A DNA stretch of 64,000 nucleotides from Cytophagales bacterium WSM2-2 (GTDB lineage: Bacteria; Bacteroidota; Bacteroidia; Cytophagales; Cyclobacteriaceae): assembly GCA_015472025.1 (NCBI GenBank), contig BNHL01000001.1, forward strand, positions 2,716,001 to 2,780,000, read 5' to 3'. The number at the start of each line of letters is the position of its first letter. Within the stretch, counting starts at the first letter, position 1. A program made the position numbers and the translations under genes. This document shows, piece after piece, positions 52,739-62,278 of the stretch. Below the pieces are notes generated by a model. The model saw only the letters and a program-made list of their open reading frames with translations, did not search any database and was not told where the DNA came from.

Positions 52739-55363
52739 ATGTCGTATCAGATGGCTTTTAAATTGAAGCTCATTTTTTTTCTGTGCCTAATGTTCTTGTG
52801 GATTACCACAGTTGCGCAAAAGCCTTATGCCGATAGTTTGAAGCAAGTTCTAAGTCGTACAGACGATCCGCGTCTGAAGGTTGATCTTCTATGCGATATT
52901 GCTTACGACCTCTTTGACTTTGACGATGATGCGGCTCAAAGCTATGCCAGGCAGGCAAAAAAACTGGCCGAAGAAAATAACTACCTGACAGGCGTAAAAT
53001 ATGCGCTGACTATAATGGGGTTGGGCGACTTCAGTTTTGGCGACTACCAGAAGGCATTGCAAAACCTGTATGCGTCAAAAAACACAAAAGCAGAACAATC
53101 ACCTGAAAAGGCAGCCTACAACCTGATGCTCATCGGTAGCACGCACCGCGATTTGGCCACGTATGATTCGGCAGAACTTTATTATAGGAAAGCAATTGAA
53201 GTTGTTGGCGAAAATGGAGACCCCTATTACCTCGGGTCTTTTTACAGAGGGCTCGGATTCCTGAAACTGATTCAATGGAAAAACCAGGAGGCACTGGAAT
53301 ACTTGCAGAAAGCTGAATTTTACGCTCAAAAAAACCCGGGAGACTATTATGTGCTCATGAATATCTGGGCGTTGTATGGTCGTTTATATAACCAATTGCT
53401 GGACTACGAAAAGGCGGATGGCTATTTCCAGCGAATGTGCGAACAGGAGAAGAAGACCAGGGATTTTTTACTGGAAATAAAATGCCATTTGTATGAGTCA
53501 ACCAAAGCCCTCCGGCGGGGTGAGCATATCAGTGCCTTGCAAGAAGCATTCAAAGCACTGCAGATATCTGACATTTACCGTTATCCACAACAACGGGTAG
53601 AAGTTTATACGCGAATTGGGTTTATCTATTCCGAGCTTTCACAAAACTCATTTGCTTCCCAGTATTTTTTTGAAGGACTGAAGATTGGCGAGAAGTGCGG
53701 TTTGCAATTTGAAGTCGCGGACTTGTATACCAAGCTGGCCTGGGTTTACAAAGAAGAACTGAACTTCACTTCGGCCCTGGATTTTCTGAATAAATCAGAA
53801 GCCATTCGTTCCAGTATTGGAGATATTCACGGTGTATCGGAATGCCAAAATGTGCGGGGGCTGGTGTACTTTTTACAGAAAGACTATACTCAATCCCTGG
53901 CCGAATTCAGCAAGGCGTTGACTATCCGAAAGTCAATGGGAAATGAATTGAACGTGACCGCAACCATGTTCAACATGGCATTGGTATACGAAGCCATGGG
54001 AAAAAATGACTTATCACTGGAACTCCAAAAGCAGTCGATGGTAATTGAGGAAAAATTGAATAACAAACTCGGCTTGGGCATTTCGTACAACAGTCTTGCT
54101 TCGCTGATGACAAAGATGGGCAAGTACAGCGAGGCAGAATACTATTTATCTAAAGGCAATCGGCTGTCAAAAGAAATACGTTCCAAGGTTTTGCGGAGAA
54201 ATGTCTATATCAATTTTGCGAAGCTGTATGAGGCTACAGGAAGACTGAAAGAGGCCGTTGCTTTTCATTTGAAATACGAATCCCTGAACGACAGTATGTA
54301 TTCGGAGAGCAGCAGCTTGAAGCTGGCTGAGATGCAGGCATTGTACCAGGTGGAAAAGAAGGAGCAAGAGATTCAGAGACTGGACTTGCAAAAGAAGGCC
54401 CAAGAAGTGGAATTGAACTCGCAAAAATCATTGGCGCAGCAGCAACGCTTTGTTATCGCAGCATCGCTGGTCTCCATTGTCTTGTTGTTGATTGCCGGTG
54501 GATTGGCGTTACGTTATTATAGAGAAAAGAGCAGAGATAATAAACGCCTGGTAAAACTCAATAGCGCAATTCTGGAACAAAAAGAAGAAATACAGGCTCA
54601 GTCGGAGGAACTGATCGAAGCGACCACAACTATTTCAAGTATCAATAAAGAACTGGAATCGAAAGTTGAAACGAGAACATCTGAATTGAAACAGGCGTAC
54701 AAAGAGTTGGATACTTTTTTTTATCGTGCTTCCCACGATTTCCGAAGACCTATCACAACGTTTTTAGGTTTGGCAGGCGTTGCCAAAATTACTGTGAAAG
54801 ACCCTGTTTCTCTTGAGTTGTTTGACAAAGTCAGTGAAACAGCCGAAAGCCTGGATAAAATGCTTCAAAAACTGCAATCCATCAGCGATGTGGGTGCGCA
54901 ACAAATGATTTTCAAAGAAGTGTTTATTAAAGAACTGGCGGAGGAGATTCTAGGTAGCTATGACAAGCAGTTTCAGCAGAAGAAAATTGCTGTTCATTTG
55001 GATGTGAAAGAGGCCCAGGCACTGATTTCTTATCCGGCCATGGTCAAGATCATTATCGAAAACCTTATAGAGAATGCCATCCACTTTGCCGGAGTAGTCG
55101 ACCCTTACGTAAAAATAAAAATAGTGGTTGATCATGCCCGTGCGTTAATTGAAATTGAAGACAACGGGCAGGGCATTCATGAAGAATATAAGTCCAGGAT
55201 ATTTGAAATGTACTTTCGCGCGAACGAGCATTCCAAAGGAAACGGGCTTGGCCTGTATATCGCAAAAAAGGCTGCGGAGAAACTCAATGGCAGCATTCGG
55301 TTCACATCCCAATACAACAAGGGTACAACGTTTGTGGTAGACCTTCCCAACGGTGAGGAATAA
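52739..55363 (+). CDS. TPR-domain sensor histidine kinase
   Basis: This is an 874-residue protein from the ATG at 52739 (an ATG at 52751 is equally possible; upstream frame overlaps the divergent prohibitin gene). After a signal or membrane helix come seven to eight TPR units (about 60-520), a coiled coil, a membrane helix (VIAASLVSIVLLLIAGGLAL, about 575-595) and a second coiled coil. The kinase core has His666 in YRASHDFRRPITTFLGL, N-box IIENLIENAIHFAG and GNGLGLYIAKKA. The periplasmic TPR sensor layout is common in Bacteroidota. No response regulator is adjacent. Confidence 0.9.
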   Translation: MSYQMAFKLKLIFFLCLMFLWITTVAQKPYADSLKQVLSRTDDPRLKVDLLCDIAYDLFDFDDDAAQSYARQAKKLAEENNYLTGVKYALTIMGLGDFSFGDYQKALQNLYASKNTKAEQSPEKAAYNLMLIGSTHRDLATYDSAELYYRKAIEVVGENGDPYYLGSFYRGLGFLKLIQWKNQEALEYLQKAEFYAQKNPGDYYVLMNIWALYGRLYNQLLDYEKADGYFQRMCEQEKKTRDFLLEIKCHLYESTKALRRGEHISALQEAFKALQISDIYRYPQQRVEVYTRIGFIYSELSQNSFASQYFFEGLKIGEKCGLQFEVADLYTKLAWVYKEELNFTSALDFLNKSEAIRSSIGDIHGVSECQNVRGLVYFLQKDYTQSLAEFSKALTIRKSMGNELNVTATMFNMALVYEAMGKNDLSLELQKQSMVIEEKLNNKLGLGISYNSLASLMTKMGKYSEAEYYLSKGNRLSKEIRSKVLRRNVYINFAKLYEATGRLKEAVAFHLKYESLNDSMYSESSSLKLAEMQALYQVEKKEQEIQRLDLQKKAQEVELNSQKSLAQQQRFVIAASLVSIVLLLIAGGLALRYYREKSRDNKRLVKLNSAILEQKEEIQAQSEELIEATTTISSINKELESKVETRTSELKQAYKELDTFFYRASHDFRRPITTFLGLAGVAKITVKDPVSLELFDKVSETAESLDKMLQKLQSISDVGAQQMIFKEVFIKELAEEILGSYDKQFQQKKIAVHLDVKEAQALISYPAMVKIIIENLIENAIHFAGVVDPYVKIKIVVDHARALIEIEDNGQGIHEEYKSRIFEMYFRANEHSKGNGLGLYIAKKAAEKLNGSIRFTSQYNKGTTFVVDLPNGEE

Positions 55364-55395
55364 AAAAAGCGATGTGTTTAAACATCGCTTTTTGA
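55362..55395. terminator. Bidirectional terminator
   Basis: AAAAAGCGATGT (ending 55375) and ACATCGCTTTTT (55382-55393) are perfectly complementary with a six-base loop and have A- and T-runs on either side. It serves the kinase gene and the convergent Lys/Ala-rich gene. Confidence 0.85.
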
Positions 55396-55413
55396 TAAAA
55401 TCTGAATTGTTTG

Positions 55414-55740
55414 TTACATACTCGATCCTGAGTCCATCCCTGAGTTTCCTGAATTCCATGATGGAGGCTCTGGTGTCGGTGTAGGTTCTGGCGTTGGTGC
55501 AGGAGCCGGTGCCGGAGTTGGAGCAGGCATAGCCATCTTCGGAGCTGGCTTCTTCTTAGCGGCTGGTTTCTTCTTAGCGGGTTTCTTAGCCGCTTTCTTT
55601 TTAGCTGCTTTCTTCACCACTTTTTTCTTGGCGGCCTTTTTAGCGGCCTTCTTCACCACTCTCTTTTTAGCAGCCTTCTTGGAGGATTTTTTAGATTTTG
55701 CTTTTCCTTTCTTCGCGGCTTTTTTCGCTTTCTTTGCCAT
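55414..55740 (-). CDS. Lys/Ala-rich histone-H1-like protein
   Basis: This is a 108-residue protein. Residues 1-70 are almost entirely Lys and Ala with KKAA(K) periodicity, like the C-terminal tails of histone H1 and AlgP/HC2-type bacterial proteins. Residues 70-95 are a Pro/Ala/Thr/Glu-rich segment with repeated (A/T)P units, and the C-terminus is Ser/Gly/Asn-rich (SWNSGNSGMDSGSS). DNA binding by the basic half is likely. It is adjacent to recA on the opposite strand, which may be incidental. Confidence 0.8.
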   Translation of the reverse strand: MAKKAKKAAKKGKAKSKKSSKKAAKKRVVKKAAKKAAKKKVVKKAAKKKAAKKPAKKKPAAKKKPAPKMAMPAPTPAPAPAPTPEPTPTPEPPSWNSGNSGMDSGSSM

Positions 55741-55865
55741 AGTACTATGGGGTTTAAATTTTGGAGTAGATGTTCAAGGTTTAATTCTTCTGAAATTTAA
55801 TTAAGAGTTTGCTTTGAATAGTAGTGAATGAAAAAAAAATTTCGCTATGAATCGAAGTTTTTTTT

Positions 55866-55897
55866 GAATGACATTCCCTGATTATTAAATGTCATTC
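55866..55897. promoter_or_regulatory. Inverted repeat in the recA upstream region
   Basis: GAATGACATT (55866-55875) and AATGTCATTC (55888-55897) form a perfect 10-bp inverted repeat with a 12-base spacer. Half-site centres are 22 bp apart. It sits 90-120 bases before recA and about the same distance from the divergent Lys/Ala-rich gene. Confidence 0.45.
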
Positions 55898-55935
55898 CCC
55901 AACCTGCCAAAAAAAATATTGGCCTCTGATTTTGT

Positions 55936-55963
55936 TTTTAGCAAAATACTAAATATTTTAGCA
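55936..55963 (+). promoter_or_regulatory. Direct repeats TTTTAGCA before recA
   Basis: TTTTAGCA occurs at 55936-55943 and 55956-55963, 20 bases apart, in an AT-rich stretch just before the recA ATG (55987). It may be part of the promoter or a regulator site. No canonical LexA box is recognised. Confidence 0.3.
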
Positions 55964-55986
55964 TTCGATTTAATACAAAAAACACT

Positions 55987-57015
55987 ATGACCGCAGACGC
56001 AAAAGAAAAAATGAAAGCGCTTCAGCTGACCATTGATAAGCTCGAAAAAACCTATGGCAAAGGCACTGTGATGAAGCTAAGTGATGAGAAAATTATGGAT
56101 GTTCCGGCTATTTCGACAGGTTCGCTCGGCTTGGACATAGCATTGGGCATTGGGGGTATTCCGCGCGGTCGCGTTACCGAAATCTATGGACCTGAATCGT
56201 CAGGAAAGACTACGCTGACGATGCATGCCATTGCCGAAGCTCAGAAAAAAGGTGGGCTCGCAGCATTTATTGATGCCGAGCACGCGTTTGACAAATCGTA
56301 TGCAGAGAAACTAGGTATTGATACCGAAAATCTGCTGATTTCTCAGCCTGATAATGGTGAGCAAGCACTTGAAATTGCTGAGCACCTGATCAGGTCCGGA
56401 GCGATCGATATCATTGTGATCGACTCAGTTGCCGCCCTCGTACCGAAAGGTGAATTGGAAGGCGAAATGGGTGAAAGTAAAATGGGATTGCAGGCCAGAC
56501 TAATGTCTCAGGCGTTGAGAAAACTAACCGGAACGATTAGCAAAACAGGTTGTGCCTGCGTTTTCATCAATCAACTTCGCGAGAAAATTGGAATTGTGTT
56601 TGGCAATCCCGAAACGACAACGGGTGGTAACGCACTTAAATTTTATGCCTCCGTGCGCCTCGACATTCGCCGGATAGGGCAAATCAAAGAGTCCTCTGAC
56701 GATATTACTGGCAACCGGGTAAAAGTGAAGGTGGTGAAGAACAAAGTTGCGCCTCCATTTAAGGTAGTCGAGTTTGATATTATGTATGGAAGGGGTATTT
56801 CCAAGTCAGGTGAGATTGTTGATCTGGGTGTTGAACTTAATGTTATTCAAAAGTCAGGCTCCTGGTTTTCATATAATGGGAACAAATTAGGACAGGGACG
56901 TGATTCGGTTAAACAGCTGATCGAAGACAACCCGGAACTGTCTGAAGAGCTTGAAAAGAAAATTAAAGAGAAGATCTCCAGCGGAGGTGAGGAAGTGAAG
57001 AAGGCTGAAGAATAA
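55987..57015 (+). CDS. recA: Recombinase A
   Basis: This 342-residue RecA promotes strand exchange in homologous repair and activates the SOS response where LexA is present. Walker A is GPESSGKTT, Walker [13 protein letters not shown]. Conserved loop 1 and 2 regions [18 protein letters not shown] and [18 protein letters not shown] are intact, as is the acidic C-terminus. The gene is followed by a strong terminator and then a vanZ-family gene. Confidence 0.99.
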   Translation: MTADAKEKMKALQLTIDKLEKTYGKGTVMKLSDEKIMDVPAISTGSLGLDIALGIGGIPRGRVTEIYGPESSGKTTLTMHAIAEAQKKGGLAAFIDAEHAFDKSYAEKLGIDTENLLISQPDNGEQALEIAEHLIRSGAIDIIVIDSVAALVPKGELEGEMGESKMGLQARLMSQALRKLTGTISKTGCACVFINQLREKIGIVFGNPETTTGGNALKFYASVRLDIRRIGQIKESSDDITGNRVKVKVVKNKVAPPFKVVEFDIMYGRGISKSGEIVDLGVELNVIQKSGSWFSYNGNKLGQGRDSVKQLIEDNPELSEELEKKIKEKISSGGEEVKKAEE

Positions 57016-57038
57016 TTTCTTGAGCCCGATCGCTTGTG

Positions 57039-57070
57039 AAGAGGTACTGCTTTTTTGCGGTACCTCTTTT
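57039..57070 (+). terminator. Rho-independent terminator of recA
   Basis: AAGAGGTACTGC (57039-57050) and GCGGTACCTCTT (57057-57068) pair with one mismatch around a six-T loop, and the stem is followed by a T-rich tract. Confidence 0.85.
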
Positions 57071-57099
57071 CTTTTTTGTAAACGTGCTATCTTGTCGCG

Positions 57100-57480
57100 A
57101 TGAAATTTCTGCAGTCACTTGCCTTTAAAAGAACAACAGCCATCGGGTTTTATTTGCTCATACTGTCAGGTTCTTCCGTGCCGGGACAAAATATACCTCA
57201 TGTATTCAAGCTGACCCCCGACAAACTTATTCATTGCGCGGAGTATTTTGTTTTAAGCGTGTTGATGACAAGATGGTTGGTATCAGAATACGATTACTCC
57301 AGGAAGATACTATTTTACGTTCTCCTGATCGGTGCTTTTTGCGGGATGACAGACGAGCTTTATCAAGACCTGATCCCTAACAGAACTCCTGACTTCTTTG
57401 ACTGGTGCCTGGATTTTGTAGGCACAGTGTTAGGTATTACTGCGTTTGTGCTTTTCAGAAAGAATCGGGAGCAAATCTGA
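57100..57480 (+). CDS. VanZ-family membrane protein
   Basis: This 126-residue protein has four hydrophobic helices. The VanZ pattern is seen in DKLIHCAEYFVLSVLMTRWL, then DELYQDLIPNRTPDFFDWCLDF with conserved acidic and Asp residues, then VGTVLGITAFVLF. VanZ homologues are widespread in bacteria; teicoplanin resistance applies only to the original VanZ. Function here is unknown. It precedes the CHAT protease gene by about 70 bases. Confidence 0.85.
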   Translation: MKFLQSLAFKRTTAIGFYLLILSGSSVPGQNIPHVFKLTPDKLIHCAEYFVLSVLMTRWLVSEYDYSRKILFYVLLIGAFCGMTDELYQDLIPNRTPDFFDWCLDFVGTVLGITAFVLFRKNREQI

Positions 57481-57551
57481 GTCTGGAGCAAGGTTCTCAT
57501 TCCTTTCCCGGTAAAAAAATCGCTAATTTTCGTATTAGAACAAACCAACCC

Positions 57552-60500
57552 ATGAAGACCAGTAACCTATTTCTTCTAGGCGGATTGCTTTTGGCCATTT
57601 CCGGCCAGGTAGCTAGTCAAGCCAAGTACGACAAAGCAATTAATGCGACTGAAAAATCGTACGAGGCGGGCGATTATAAAAAAGCTATTTCCGGCCTGGA
57701 GAAGTTCAAAAAGAAAGCGTTCAAGAAACTTGGCCAACAAAACCCATACACGACCAGGTACTATTTACTCATTGCTAAAAACAAACAGGCTTCCGGCAAA
57801 ATCACAGATTTCGAGAGCAATGTACAGACCGCAATCTCATCAAGTTTAATCAATAACAAGGAGAACAGCCAGGCTCATGGCCAGCTGCTTGCAGACATTG
57901 CCGAACTCTATATTCTTAATGGTTCTTACAAAGTGGCGCGGGATTACCTCGAGCAAGCGAAAAAGATTTTGATCGACGGGTCTTTTATGACCGAGGCCAT
58001 CAAAACTCGCTGGGGAGTTTTGAATGCTGAAGCATTAACGGGCCAAGGATATTACAATGAGGCTGCAGCTATTTTGTTGGAACAGGAGAAATATTTTTCC
58101 TCACGTGCTGTCAAAAATGAATCGTACGTGGATGATAAAGGGAACCTGAAAAGCCGGAAAATTCCTGACGAAGAATTGAAAGTGCGCTACCAGGATTACG
58201 GACGGTGGATGACAGACCTGGCAAACGTATACCGGAACCAGGGGAATTTCAACAGTGCAGACTCCGCTTTTTCTTCAGCAGCCCGCTGGATCGATAAGTA
58301 TTTGGGGAAGTATGATTTTTCATTTGCCCGCAATCAGTATTTGCACTCGATGCTGATTGTTGAAAACGGATTAGAGTTGGACCGTGATTTTCCAAAAGGA
58401 ACAGGCTTCGACAATGCGCTCAATAACTTAAGGGCTACTCATAAGAACACACACTACCTGGCGGCATCCATATATGAGGAGTACCTCAAGCGCTTGCTGG
58501 CACAAGGAGGAGGTGCTCGCTATCTGAACACGCGGAATGAGTATGAAAAAATGATCAATGGAAACTACAAAGGCACAGCCTATGTAGCCCGTTTACGCGC
58601 TGTTGAGTTTGATGCAAAGCTGGACCGGGACAAAACCCGCAACCTGGAGACGCAAGCACAAAAGATGTTGTCAGAGACTCACGAATTGCCGCATAACCAT
58701 CTTGTGACCGCGCACGTGCTTGAATTCCTGTACGGATTGGCAGTGTACAAAAAGAATTACGCAGGTGCAGAAAAATATCTTACAGACATCGTTGCGATAA
58801 AGACAGACCTGTATGGCGAGAGTGCACCCGAAACTCAATTGGCGCGCATCAAATTGGGTAACTTCTATCTGGACTTCACCAATAAGATTGCGGAGGCAGG
58901 AAAGATCTATGAGGAAAGCTTCACCAATTTGGTCGAGAAAGAGATTGCCATTCGCCATAAAGACCAGCTGGAAATCCTCAACCATCTGGCCGATTACTAT
59001 GAGATAACAGACAAGTATGATAAGGCAGTTGAAGCATTGGCAAAAGCAAAAAATGCGGCCCGCGTAAAGTACGATTACAATGATTACCTGTACGGTGCTG
59101 AGCTTACCAACAACGCAAGGCTTCAGATTAAACTTGGGCAGTACGAACAGGCTGATGAAAGTCTTACTGCTTCATTGAAAATCCTTGAGAATTTCCGAAA
59201 GGAAGAGGATAAGAAAGGCTACTTGGTTGAGGCCATAGAAACACAGGCTGCACTGCTAGGCATCAAAGGGTTGTTTGATGATGCGGAGGATAATCTTGAC
59301 CGCGCTGCAAAAATTATTTCGAAGGCAAACCGGATCATTGGTGTGGATGAATCAACGAGTGCCAGTCAGTTGTCAGGTTTGTTTATCCAATTGGGTCGCT
59401 ATTCGGATACTGAAGAAATTCTGGAAGACCTGATCAAGGATTATGAGAAAACATACGGCCCCAACTCAATCCGTTTGATAGACCCGTTGGTAAACATGGG
59501 GAGACTCGCTTTGGTGAAGGGAGATTATTCTGAAGCAGATAAAATTGCAACTAGAGCCAAGCAAATTGCACAAGCAGTTTATAGCGACAAGTCGACAAAG
59601 ATGGCCCCGATTCTTCTGCTGATGGGTGACATTGACAATATCATTGGTGACTACGAAGCAGGTGAAACGAATTTCAGAACAGCACTTCAAAGCCAGGAGA
59701 AACAATTCGGGCATAACCACATCGAAGTTGCGAAGTCAATAGCCCGCCTCGCATTAAATAAATTCTACAAAGGAGATGCACCGGCTGAAATTGAGAAAAT
59801 GCTACTCGATGCGCAGAAAGTCATGGGTGACCGGTTAGGTAAAGAAAACCCGCAGTATGCCGAGATTTTGAAAAATGTAGCTGTAATAAATATTGCTCAA
59901 AAGAAATATCCGATCGCGTTCAGTTCGCTGACGCAGGCTGAGGCCATCTGGAGAAATAAAACAGGTAGAAAAAACAATATCAATGCGGCCAGCATTTATA
60001 CCCTGACAGGTGATGTCTACTACCAGATGAAAGTTTATGCCAAAGCGGAAGAATTTTATAACAGCGCCAAGAGCATTTATGACAAGTACTTCAGCAGTCA
60101 GCATCCTGAGTATGTTAAAGTAGTTTCTAAACTCGCCAAGGTTTACTACATGCAGAAGGAGTACAAAAAGTCAAAGAAAAGTATTGAAGAGGCCCTTAAC
60201 ACGTATGATGTTTTCATCAAGCAATATTTCCCTGCACTGAGTGAACGCGAAAAGGCGAAGTACTGGAATACCATGAAAGGAGATTTTGAATTTTACAACA
60301 CACTGGCATTTGGCCAGCTGGAAGATTTCCGCGACTTGGCAGGTAAGGTGTACAACTACCAGTTGTTGACCAAAGCACTGTTGCTGAGTTCTTCGATAAA
60401 AATCCGTGAACGGATTCAAAACAGTACTGACGAAAGTCTGAAGGCAGCTTACAATAACTGGGTGCAGAAAAAGGAATTCCTTACAAATGCACTGTCTATG

Positions 60501-61775
60501 AGCAGCACACAACTAACTCAAAATGGAATTGACCCCAACGCTCTAAGCGCGGAGGTGGAAAAACTCGAGCGTGAATTGAGCGAAAAATCAGAATTGTTTG
60601 GTCAGAGTTTTGAAAACAAGAAAATAACCTACGAGAACGTGCAAAAATCACTCGGCAAAAGCGATGTAGCCGTGGAGATGGTCCGTTACCGTTACTTCAA
60701 TCACGACTTTACGGACTCAGCGATTTATGTGGCGATGTATGTGAAAAATGACGGAGCACGACCTAAAGTGATAATCTTGCCTGACGGAAAAAAGATGGAG
60801 ACCCGGTATTTCAGGTACTATCGCAATAGCATTGTCAGCAAATTGCAGGATTCTTATTCATACAAGATTTTCTGGGAACCAATCCAGAAGGAAATAGGTC
60901 AGTATGCTACCATTTTCCTTTCACCGGATGGTGTATACAACCAGATCAATATGGAAGCCATACCTACTCCTGATGGCAAATATGTAATCGACAACTCCAA
61001 CATTGTGATTGTTAGCAACACGAAAGATTTATACTTACGGAAACTGAAGACCCGCGCACAGGCTTCAAACACAGCCACGATATTCGGAAATCCAAAATTC
61101 TACCTCGCAACGTCTTCAGAACGATCCATCAGTGATCTGCCGGGCACAGAGAAAGAGGTAAATGAACTACAGGAACTTCTGAAGCAGAAAGGATGGAAAA
61201 CTTCCGAGTTCCTCGAAGCATCTGCTAGTGAAGAGAAAGTGAAGGAGTTGGAGAGTCCAAAAATCTTTCATATCGCAACTCACGGATTTTATACTCCTGC
61301 TATCACCGAGGATGATGCCCAAAAGATGACGGAAAGTGAAGCGCAACTCACTGAAAACCCGCTGATGAAAACGGGGTTGTTGCTAAAAGGCGCGGGTGAC
61401 CTGCTGAACAAGACCAAGTACAATTACAATATGGAGAGTGGCATCCTTACTGCTTACGAAGCTATGAACCTGAACCTCGACAAAACTGACCTGGTGGTAC
61501 TGAGTGCCTGTGAAACTGGCTTGGGAGAAGTTTCGAATGGGGAAGGAGTCTATGGACTTCAGCGCGCATTCCTGGTAGCGGGTGCAAAGGTTTTGATCAT
61601 GAGTATGTTCAAAGTTGATGACGAGGCTACGCAGAAGCTTATTCTTAATTTTTACAAGAAGTGGCTTACGTCTGGGAATCTTCGCCAAAGTTTTGTGGAT
61701 GCAAAAAAGGAATTACGTGCCGAATATCCTGAACCAATTTTCTGGGGTGCATTCATGATGATAGGATTGGATTGA
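57552..61775 (+). CDS. Exported TPR-CHAT caspase-like protease
   Basis: This is a 1407-residue protein from the ATG at 57552, which starts a signal peptide (LFLLGGLLLAISGQVASQ); an upstream in-frame extension lies in the vanZ gene and is not used. The long middle (about 60-1010) is a solenoid of roughly twenty TPR-like units. The C-terminal CHAT domain (about 1080-1407) keeps both catalytic residues: His1244 in HIATHGF and Cys1320 in LSACETGLGE. CHAT domains are clan CD cysteine proteases. The predicted location is periplasmic or extracellular, unlike the cytoplasmic CHAT proteases tied to defence. The substrate is unknown. Confidence 0.9.
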   Translation: MKTSNLFLLGGLLLAISGQVASQAKYDKAINATEKSYEAGDYKKAISGLEKFKKKAFKKLGQQNPYTTRYYLLIAKNKQASGKITDFESNVQTAISSSLINNKENSQAHGQLLADIAELYILNGSYKVARDYLEQAKKILIDGSFMTEAIKTRWGVLNAEALTGQGYYNEAAAILLEQEKYFSSRAVKNESYVDDKGNLKSRKIPDEELKVRYQDYGRWMTDLANVYRNQGNFNSADSAFSSAARWIDKYLGKYDFSFARNQYLHSMLIVENGLELDRDFPKGTGFDNALNNLRATHKNTHYLAASIYEEYLKRLLAQGGGARYLNTRNEYEKMINGNYKGTAYVARLRAVEFDAKLDRDKTRNLETQAQKMLSETHELPHNHLVTAHVLEFLYGLAVYKKNYAGAEKYLTDIVAIKTDLYGESAPETQLARIKLGNFYLDFTNKIAEAGKIYEESFTNLVEKEIAIRHKDQLEILNHLADYYEITDKYDKAVEALAKAKNAARVKYDYNDYLYGAELTNNARLQIKLGQYEQADESLTASLKILENFRKEEDKKGYLVEAIETQAALLGIKGLFDDAEDNLDRAAKIISKANRIIGVDESTSASQLSGLFIQLGRYSDTEEILEDLIKDYEKTYGPNSIRLIDPLVNMGRLALVKGDYSEADKIATRAKQIAQAVYSDKSTKMAPILLLMGDIDNIIGDYEAGETNFRTALQSQEKQFGHNHIEVAKSIARLALNKFYKGDAPAEIEKMLLDAQKVMGDRLGKENPQYAEILKNVAVINIAQKKYPIAFSSLTQAEAIWRNKTGRKNNINAASIYTLTGDVYYQMKVYAKAEEFYNSAKSIYDKYFSSQHPEYVKVVSKLAKVYYMQKEYKKSKKSIEEALNTYDVFIKQYFPALSEREKAKYWNTMKGDFEFYNTLAFGQLEDFRDLAGKVYNYQLLTKALLLSSSIKIRERIQNSTDESLKAAYNNWVQKKEFLTNALSMSSTQLTQNGIDPNALSAEVEKLERELSEKSELFGQSFENKKITYENVQKSLGKSDVAVEMVRYRYFNHDFTDSAIYVAMYVKNDGARPKVIILPDGKKMETRYFRYYRNSIVSKLQDSYSYKIFWEPIQKEIGQYATIFLSPDGVYNQINMEAIPTPDGKYVIDNSNIVIVSNTKDLYLRKLKTRAQASNTATIFGNPKFYLATSSERSISDLPGTEKEVNELQELLKQKGWKTSEFLEASASEEKVKELESPKIFHIATHGFYTPAITEDDAQKMTESEAQLTENPLMKTGLLLKGAGDLLNKTKYNYNMESGILTAYEAMNLNLDKTDLVVLSACETGLGEVSNGEGVYGLQRAFLVAGAKVLIMSMFKVDDEATQKLILNFYKKWLTSGNLRQSFVDAKKELRAEYPEPIFWGAFMMIGLD

Positions 61776-61784
61776 GCTTGATGT

Positions 61785-62168
61785 ATGGAGCAGTCCATTC
61801 AAGCTTGGCTGAATGTCAAGTCGAGTAGAAAAGCGCTCGAGTTTTATAAGCAGGCATTTAGTGCTATTGAAACTTACTGTTTGGACATGGGCGATGATGG
61901 CGTTGTGGCGAAACTCTCAGTCGTAGGGGCAGAGTTTTGGATAGGCGAGGAGTCACCTGATCATAAAAATTTCAGCCCTGAATCTTTAGGCGGAGCAACA
62001 ACCAGGATGGTTTTAATTACTGACTCCCCCGAGAAGTTGTTCGACAGAGCACTGAAAGCCGGAGCTTCTCAAATATTTCCTGTGAGCACCGCTCATGGTT
62101 GGAAGCTTGGGAGGGTGGTTGACCCCTTTGGACACCATTGGGAAATTGGACATCCGGTAGAGAATTAA
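61785..62168 (+). CDS. VOC-family (PhnB/glyoxalase-like) protein
   Basis: This 127-residue protein is one VOC fold of the PhnB/YccM group: AWLNVKSSRKALEFYKQAF, then KLSVVGAEFWIGEESPDHKN, RMVLITDSPEKLFDRALKAG and a final VVDPFGHHWEIG. Members of this group include dioxygenases, isomerases and resistance proteins. It starts nine bases after the CHAT stop, so the two may share a transcript, and is followed by SRPBCC and DoxX genes. Confidence 0.83.
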   Translation: MEQSIQAWLNVKSSRKALEFYKQAFSAIETYCLDMGDDGVVAKLSVVGAEFWIGEESPDHKNFSPESLGGATTRMVLITDSPEKLFDRALKAGASQIFPVSTAHGWKLGRVVDPFGHHWEIGHPVEN

Positions 62169-62278
62169 GAATAATGTCGCAATCGCACCGCTAATATGTC
62201 GTTTTCCAGCACCATCAGTTTATAATTTTCAATCCACCTTTACATCGTAATCAAAATCACAACAAAACATTAAAAACT

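Noticed and set aside
55414..55740. KKAA-rich minus-strand region read as a simple tandem repeat or CRISPR-like array
   Set aside because: The periodicity follows codons in a single open frame with start and stop, and there are no unique spacers of constant length. It is a low-complexity coding region.
57405..57551. In-frame extension of the CHAT gene upstream of 57552
   Set aside because: The added 49 residues lie in another frame of the vanZ gene and lack any signal or fold. A normal signal peptide starts at 57552.
57552..61775. CHAT protease as part of a type III-E CRISPR (Craspase) system
   Set aside because: No repeats, no Cas7-11-like gene and a signal peptide on the protein. The neighbours are VanZ, VOC, SRPBCC and DoxX genes.
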